Positions 59,257 through 64,000 of a stretch of 64,000 bases of DNA are shown here, one piece after another; position 1 is the stretch's first letter; each line of letters begins with the position of its first letter. The notes under the pieces were generated by a model. The model was not told the origin of the DNA and did not search any database. It saw only the letters and a program-made list of their open reading frames with translations. The translations under genes were made by a program, and so were the position numbers. Where the stretch lies: contig CAZWYF010000001.1 of NCBI GenBank assembly GCA_964637835.1, positions 62,001 to 126,000 of the forward strand, read 5' to 3'. This DNA is from Glo-17 sp964637835 (lineage in GTDB: Bacteria > Krumholzibacteriota > Krumholzibacteriia > LZORAL124-64-63).

Positions 59257-61584
59257 ATGCTCGAACGTCTGCTCTGCGTGGCGGCGGCGGGACTGCTCAG
59301 TCTGTCGCTCCCCGTCACGTCCCCTGGCGCCGAGGCCCCGGCCACGGCCACGACCCCGACCCCGACCCCGCCCGACACCACCGACGCGCCCGTCTACCAG
59401 GCGGACGAGGTGGTGGTCACCGCCTCGCGCTACGGCACCGACGTGCACCTCAGCCATACCAACCTCTCCGAGGCCCGCATCGAGCGGGAGCTCACGCCCC
59501 GCGACATCCCCATGCTGCTGCAGGACCTGCCCGGCGTGTACTCCTACAGCGACGCGGGCAACGGCATCGGCTACACCTACCTGAAGATCCGCGGCTTCGA
59601 TCAGCGGCGCGTGGGCGTGCTCATCAACGGGATCCCCCTGAACGACCCCGAGGACCACCAGGTCTACTGGGTGAACCTGGCCGATCTGGGCGCCAACATG
59701 GAGGACATCCAGGTCCAGCGCGGCGTCACCAACGGCGTGGGCGGGGTGACCGCCATCGGCGGCACGGTCAACCTGGTCACCGAGCAGCTCGCCGACACCC
59801 CGCGCGGCGACCTCGCCGTGGAGGTGGGCAGCTACGGCACCAACCGCCGCACCCTGGGCTACCAGACCGGCGAGCTCGGCGACAGCGGCTTCGCCAGCCG
59901 CCTGCGCATCAGCCAGATCGACAGCGAGGGCTATCGCGACCGGGCCGGCACCGAGCAGTGGTCGGTCTTCTGGTCCGGCCGCTGGCGTGGCGGCGACCAC
60001 GAGATCTCCGCCGACGTGTTCACCGGCCACCAGGTCAGCCAGCACGCCTGGGATCCGGCGCCGGCGTCCGTCCTGGCGGAGAATCGCCGGTACAATCCGG
60101 AGACCTACTGGAATGCCATCGACGACTTCCGCCAGCCGCACTACCAGCTGCACTGGGAGTGGGACCTCGCCGACCGCCTGCTGCTGCGCAACAGCGTCTA
60201 CCACATCCACGGCGAGGGCTATTACGAGAACTTCAAGGCCGGCGAGGATGTCCTCGACTTCAGCCTCGACGCCCTCTTCCCCGACCGCTACCAGGACGGC
60301 GACGCGGTGGACCTCGTCCGCACCAAGTGGGTCCGCAAGGACCAGACCGGCTGGGTGCCGTCCTTGCTCTGGGACCATGGCGGTGGCCGCCTGGTGGTGG
60401 GCGGCGACTGGTACACGTTCCACAGCGACCACTGGGGCGACGTCCTCTACGCCTCCGCTGGCAGCGGCGAGCAGCCGCTGACGCCCGGCGACATCCCCGG
60501 CGGGGCGAAGTACCACGACTACGACGGCGACAAGGACGCCTTCTCCCTCTACGCCAACGAGCGCCTGCAGCTGCTGCCCGGCCTGACCCTCATGGCCGAC
60601 CTGCATTACCAGCACCGCCAGTACGACTTCCAGCACGACGAGGTGGGCAACTTCACCGGCGAGAACCGCCATGCCTACTCGGTGGAGTACGACTTCTTCA
60701 ACCCCAAGGGCGGCCTCTTCTGGCAGACCCCGTGGCGGGTCGCCGGCGGCGACCTCGGCCTCTACGGCCACGTGGGCCTCACCCACCGCGAGCCGGCCGA
60801 CAGCGACTACTGGGGCGCCTGGAACGGCGCCGACGACGTGGGCCTCGAGCCCGGCTTCCGCGAGCGCGAGGCGGTGACCGAGGACGGCGAGGTCCAGTAC
60901 GTGCGCTGGCGCGACCCGATCATCGACCCCGAGCGCGTGGTGAACTGGGAGGGCGGCGTGGCCTTCCGGGCCCGCGAGCTGAGCTTCACGCTCAACGGCT
61001 ACTACATGGACTTCGAGGACGAGATCGTCGAGACTGGCTACTCCGAGGATGATGGCGGCGCCCTGCGCTACAACGCCGAGCAGACCGTCCACAAGGGCCT
61101 CGAGCTGGGCCTGCGCTGGCGACCCTCCGTGGCGCATCAGCTGCGCCTGGCCGCCAGCCGCAGCTGGAACGAGTACGAGGAATTCATCTTCGTCGAGTAC
61201 CCGGGCGCCGACCCGGTAGACGTCTCCGGCAACCCCATCCCGCTGTTCCCCGAGACCATCCTCTCGGCCACCTGGACCAGCGAGGCCGGCCCCTTCTCCG
61301 GCGACCTGAATGTCCGCCACGTGGGCCAGCAGTACCTGGACAACACGGGCCGCGAGGACCGCACCATCGACGCGAGCACCGTGGTCAACCTCGCGCTCTT
61401 CGCCGACCTCGGCCGCCTGATCGACCCCGCCCTGGCCGGCGCCCAGGCCCACGTCCGCATCCTCAACCTTCTGGATGAGAAATACGAGACCTGGGGTTAC
61501 CATGATGCCTGGACCCACGGGGAGAACATGTACATCCCCGGCGCCGAGCGGCACCTGCTGGGCGGCGTGAGCTACGAGTTCTAG
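59257..61584 (+). CDS. TonB-dependent outer-membrane receptor for thiamine or thiamine-like compounds
   Basis: A 775-residue outer-membrane transporter. The signal peptide (LLCVAAAGLLSLSLPVTSPGA) is followed by a TonB-box-like region (QADEVVVTASRYGTDVHL). The plug domain has LPGVYSYSDAGNGIGYTYLKIRGFDQRRVGVLINGIPLND, shown as LPGVYSYSD and KIRGFDQRRVGVLING. A 22-strand barrel ends in an aromatic residue (GVSYEF). Control by the TPP riboswitch and the following thiamine genes make thiamine or its derivatives the likely ligand, as in riboswitch-controlled thiamine receptors of Bacteroidetes and others. The ligand itself is not visible in the sequence. Confidence 0.9.
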   Translation: MLERLLCVAAAGLLSLSLPVTSPGAEAPATATTPTPTPPDTTDAPVYQADEVVVTASRYGTDVHLSHTNLSEARIERELTPRDIPMLLQDLPGVYSYSDAGNGIGYTYLKIRGFDQRRVGVLINGIPLNDPEDHQVYWVNLADLGANMEDIQVQRGVTNGVGGVTAIGGTVNLVTEQLADTPRGDLAVEVGSYGTNRRTLGYQTGELGDSGFASRLRISQIDSEGYRDRAGTEQWSVFWSGRWRGGDHEISADVFTGHQVSQHAWDPAPASVLAENRRYNPETYWNAIDDFRQPHYQLHWEWDLADRLLLRNSVYHIHGEGYYENFKAGEDVLDFSLDALFPDRYQDGDAVDLVRTKWVRKDQTGWVPSLLWDHGGGRLVVGGDWYTFHSDHWGDVLYASAGSGEQPLTPGDIPGGAKYHDYDGDKDAFSLYANERLQLLPGLTLMADLHYQHRQYDFQHDEVGNFTGENRHAYSVEYDFFNPKGGLFWQTPWRVAGGDLGLYGHVGLTHREPADSDYWGAWNGADDVGLEPGFREREAVTEDGEVQYVRWRDPIIDPERVVNWEGGVAFRARELSFTLNGYYMDFEDEIVETGYSEDDGGALRYNAEQTVHKGLELGLRWRPSVAHQLRLAASRSWNEYEEFIFVEYPGADPVDVSGNPIPLFPETILSATWTSEAGPFSGDLNVRHVGQQYLDNTGREDRTIDASTVVNLALFADLGRLIDPALAGAQAHVRILNLLDEKYETWGYHDAWTHGENMYIPGAERHLLGGVSYEF

Positions 61585-61657
61585 CACGATCCGTCCGCCC
61601 GCGTCGCCGCCTCCCGCCGGCGGTGGCGCGGGCGCCGGCCGATCCGGCGGGAGACCC

Positions 61658-62374
61658 ATGACCTTCTACGACCAAGAGACCGGCGGCGCCGCCTGTCCCA
61701 TCTTCCCCAGGCGTGGCCGCCGGGCGGTGATCCTCTGCGATGGCCCGCCCCCGCCGCCCGGTGTCCTGGAGTACTGGCTGGACGGGGCCGACATCTTCGT
61801 CTGCACCGATGCCGCCGGCCATCCCTACGATCAGCTCCCGGTGCCGCCCCAGGTGGTGATCGGCGACTTCGATGCCCTCGCCGGCCGCGTGCTCGGCGGC
61901 CGCGACGGCCCGCGCTTCCTGCGCGTGGACGAGCAGGAGACCACCGACAGCGAGAAGGCCGTGCTGTTCGTGCTGGACCAGGGCTTCGAGGAGGCCGTGC
62001 TGGTGGGCGCGGTGGGCTGGCGCCTGGATCACACCCTCTACAACACCGCCCTGCTGGAACGCTACAGCGACCGCCTGCGCCTGGCCCTGGCCGGAGCCCA
62101 GAGCGACGGCGTGCGCCTGGGCCCCGGGCAGTCGGTGTCCTGGTCGCTGGATCCGGGCACGCGGTTCAGCCTGCTGCCCCTGGCCGGCCAGAGCTGCGGC
62201 GTGACGGTGGAGGGCGCGGAGTATCCGCTCCTCGGTGGCGACATCGGCACGCCGGACGCGCCGGCGGCCATCAGCAACCAGGTCGCCTTCGATCCCCTGC
62301 TCATCCATGCGGGAGACGGCCCGCTCCTGGTGCTCGTGGATCGCGAGGGGCCGGGCGCCGCCGGCCGTCGCTGA
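61658..62374 (+). CDS. Thiamine pyrophosphokinase
   Basis: Cytosolic enzyme of 238 residues that converts thiamine to thiamine diphosphate with ATP. Family signatures are CTDAAGHPYDQLPVPPQVVIGDFDAL, quoted as CTDAAG and VIGDFDAL with the metal-binding acid, and TTDSEKAVLFVLDQGF. A C-terminal beta-sandwich follows with PGTRFSLLPLAG. This is the salvage route: no thi biosynthesis genes are in the window. It follows the receptor by 73 bases and precedes the symporter by one base, giving a three-gene operon. Confidence 0.92.
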   Translation: MTFYDQETGGAACPIFPRRGRRAVILCDGPPPPPGVLEYWLDGADIFVCTDAAGHPYDQLPVPPQVVIGDFDALAGRVLGGRDGPRFLRVDEQETTDSEKAVLFVLDQGFEEAVLVGAVGWRLDHTLYNTALLERYSDRLRLALAGAQSDGVRLGPGQSVSWSLDPGTRFSLLPLAGQSCGVTVEGAEYPLLGGDIGTPDAPAAISNQVAFDPLLIHAGDGPLLVLVDREGPGAAGRR

Positions 62375-62375
62375 C

Positions 62376-63770
62376 ATGCTGCTCGCGGCGGTCTATGGCC
62401 TCTTCCTGCTCTGGATGGTGGTGCGACTGTTCCGCCGTCCGGGGGGGGGCGAGGCCGATTTCCTGGTGGCGGGCCGCCGCCTGACGCTCCCCGGTTTCGT
62501 GGCCTCCCTGGTGACCACGTGGTATGGCGGGATCCTGGGCGTGGGCGAGTACGGCTGGTCGTACGGTCTCTCCAGCTGGCTGGTGTTCGGCGTCCCCTAC
62601 TACCTCTACGCCCTGTTCTTCGCGCTGGTCCTGGCGCGGCGCGCGCGCCGCACGGCGGCGCTCAGTCCCTGCGATCAGCTCGAGCGGGCGTGGGGTCGTC
62701 CCGCCGCCCTGATCGGGGCGGGGACCCTGTTCGTGATGACCGCGCCGGCGGCCTACGTGCTCATGCTCGGCGTGCTGGTGCAGCTGGCCACCGGCTGGCC
62801 CCTGTGGCTGGGCGTGCTGGTGGGCACCGCGCTCTCGGTGGGCTACGTGTTCCGGGGCGGCCTGCGTGCGGTGGTGGCCACCGACCGCGTCCAGTTCGTG
62901 CTCATGTTCGCGGGGTTCCTGATCCTGGTGCCGGCCTGCCTGCTGGTCCATGGCGATCTCGCCTGGCTGCGCGCCAACCTGCCGTCCACCCACCTGGAGG
63001 CCGACGGCGGCCTCGGCTGGCAGGCCATCGCGGTCTGGTACGCCATCGCCGCGGCCACCCTGGTGGAGCCCGCCTTCTACCAGCGGTGCTATGCGGCGGT
63101 GGACGAGCGCACCGCCCGTCGCGGCATCCTGGTCTCCCTGGTCTTCTGGATGGTGTTCGACCTGCTGACCACCACCGCCGGCCTCTATGCCCGCGCTGCG
63201 GTGCCCGACCTGGCCGATCCCGTGGCCGCCTTCCCCGCGCTGGCCGCCGTCACGCTGCCGGGAATTCTCGAGGCCCTCTTCATGGTGGGCCTGCTGGCCA
63301 CCATCATGTCCACGGTCGACAGCTACTCCTTCCTGGCCGCGGTGACCCTCGGCCGCGACCTGGTCTGGCGACGACACCGACCAGCGGGGGCCCTGCTGGG
63401 CGCCGAGGACGCGGCGAACCTGCGGCCGGTGCGCTGGGCGCTGCTGGGCACGGCCGTGCTCGCGGCCGTCATGGCGCTGTGGTCGGGCAGCGTGGTGGCC
63501 ATCTGGAAGACCCTCGGCTCGGTGGGCACGCCGGTGCTGCTGCTGCCGTTGCTCCTGGCGCACCTGGGTCACGAGCGTCGCGACGCCGCCGACGGTCGAC
63601 GCGTGGCGCGCGGCATGGTCCTGGCGGGCGCCACCGCCACGGCCTGGCTCCTGCTCGGCGGTGGCCAGCCCTGGCTCGGCGTCGAGGCCATCTTCCCGGG
63701 CTTGCTGGTCTCCGCCGTCGCGACCCTCGCTGGCCGGCCGGTGCGGCGGGCGGCGCCGGGATCCGGCTAG
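62376..63770 (+). CDS. Sodium:solute symporter (SSS family), candidate inner-membrane thiamine transporter
   Basis: An inner-membrane protein of 464 residues with about 12 hydrophobic helices. SSS-family features are present: LTLPGFVASLVTTWYGGILGVGEYGWSYGLSSW near helix 2, YVFRGGLRAVVATDRVQFVL, and LLATIMSTVDSYSF. The family includes transporters for sugars, proline and pantothenate, and a thiamine- or precursor-linked SSS group (ThiV) has been proposed elsewhere. Its location, one base after thiamine pyrophosphokinase in a TPP-regulated operon, makes thiamine uptake the most likely role. The usual partner transporter in similar operons, PnuT, is absent here. Confidence 0.82.
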   Translation: MLLAAVYGLFLLWMVVRLFRRPGGGEADFLVAGRRLTLPGFVASLVTTWYGGILGVGEYGWSYGLSSWLVFGVPYYLYALFFALVLARRARRTAALSPCDQLERAWGRPAALIGAGTLFVMTAPAAYVLMLGVLVQLATGWPLWLGVLVGTALSVGYVFRGGLRAVVATDRVQFVLMFAGFLILVPACLLVHGDLAWLRANLPSTHLEADGGLGWQAIAVWYAIAAATLVEPAFYQRCYAAVDERTARRGILVSLVFWMVFDLLTTTAGLYARAAVPDLADPVAAFPALAAVTLPGILEALFMVGLLATIMSTVDSYSFLAAVTLGRDLVWRRHRPAGALLGAEDAANLRPVRWALLGTAVLAAVMALWSGSVVAIWKTLGSVGTPVLLLPLLLAHLGHERRDAADGRRVARGMVLAGATATAWLLLGGGQPWLGVEAIFPGLLVSAVATLAGRPVRRAAPGSG

Positions 63771-64000
63771 TCCACCACCACCTCGCCCAGGTGCTGGTCC
63801 AGCAACTCCTGGAGCTTTCCCGGGTCGATGGGCTTGACCAGGTAGGCATCGCAGTTGGCCCGGAAGGCTGCCAGGACATGTCGGGAACTCGAGGTGGTCA
63901 TGAAGACCTTCGCGCCGTCGCCGAGCAGGATCCCGGCCTGGTCTTCCAGCTCGTGCAGGCGGGACAGCACCTCGGTGCCGTCGGTCCCGGGCATCATGAC
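63767..64000 (-). CDS. CheY-like response regulator receiver domain (N-terminus beyond window)
   Basis: The visible C-terminal part of a receiver domain. It begins within VMMPGTDG, so the phosphorylatable aspartate that precedes this segment lies just outside the window. The conserved Thr in VFMTTSSS and Lys-Pro in LVKPIDPGKL are present. It ends with a helix and LGEVVVD, so no output domain follows and it is a stand-alone receiver. It converges on the symporter gene with overlapping stops (CTAG at 63767-63770). Confidence 0.85.
   Translation of the reverse strand, partial: VMMPGTDGTEVLSRLHELEDQAGILLGDGAKVFMTTSSSRHVLAAFRANCDAYLVKPIDPGKLQELLDQHLGEVVVD

Noticed and set aside
1..64000. tRNA, rRNA, insertion sequences, prophage or integrative elements
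   Set aside because: No cloverleaf-like sequence, transposase, integrase or terminal repeats were seen; codon use and GC look uniform across the window.

Overview
The window is very GC-rich DNA (roughly 70% by eye), densely packed with protein genes and without rRNA, tRNA, CRISPR or insertion sequences. It looks like a chromosomal segment of a Gram-negative bacterium: several beta-barrel outer-membrane proteins, a TonB receptor, RND efflux, and a periplasmic multiheme cytochrome. Two secreted proteins end in a FlgD/T9SS-like tail (NPFNPAT followed by a short beta-sandwich). That tail, an ECF sigma factor paired with a TPR-kinase, and the high GC together suggest an uncultured FCB-group or related lineage such as Krumholzibacteriota or Eisenbacteria. 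This placement is inference, not a database result.

Layout. 1-3.2 kb: arsenic detoxification (arsR-arsC-acr3 on the minus strand with an operator), an MscS channel and a second arsC. 3.2-7.7 kb: a hexaheme cytochrome behind an AT-rich double-palindrome promoter, then glnS. 7.9-9.2 kb: bicarbonate transporter sbtA with its PII-like partner sbtB. 9.4-16.7 kb: chemoreceptor, YfiH-type enzyme, D15-family barrel, a two-gene unknown operon (SPFH-like plus helical protein), an FAH-family hydrolase and an hsp20 with a sigma-54-like promoter. 16.8-22.4 kb (plus strand): D15-like barrel, Wzx-type flippase, AGCS symporter, small zinc-finger/acidic protein. 22.5-22.9 kb: a HesB/IscA-like selenoprotein with an in-frame UGA and a candidate SECIS hairpin. 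23.1-29.9 kb: tetR-OMF-MFP-RND efflux operon whose genes are joined by GTGA overlaps. 29.9-33.5 kb: SDR-DUF2867 fusion, STAS protein, serine hydrolase. 33.7-42.6 kb: a liu/atu-like catabolic operon (acyl-CoA dehydrogenase, biotin-dependent carboxylase, hydratase, an HMG-CoA-lyase-like protein that has lost its catalytic motifs, AtuA and a cysteine-rich protein). 42.7-49.1 kb: NhaC antiporter, DsrE-like, PilZ, DCC-family, dienelactone-hydrolase-like, prepilin, SppA. 49.2-53.8 kb: secreted OB-fold protein, gpmI, a cNMP-fold protein, RidA. 54-59 kb: ECF sigma, Ser/Thr kinase-TPR and a barrel protein. 59-63.8 kb: a TPP riboswitch with terminator controlling a TonB receptor, thiamine pyrophosphokinase and an SSS-family symporter, i.e. 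a thiamine salvage operon. The right edge holds a truncated CheY-like receiver.

The strongest discoveries are the HesB-like selenoprotein with its SECIS, the thiamine operon in which an SSS symporter takes the place of the usual inner-membrane thiamine transporter, and the catalytically disarmed HMG-CoA-lyase homologue inside an otherwise intact leucine/isovalerate-type operon.
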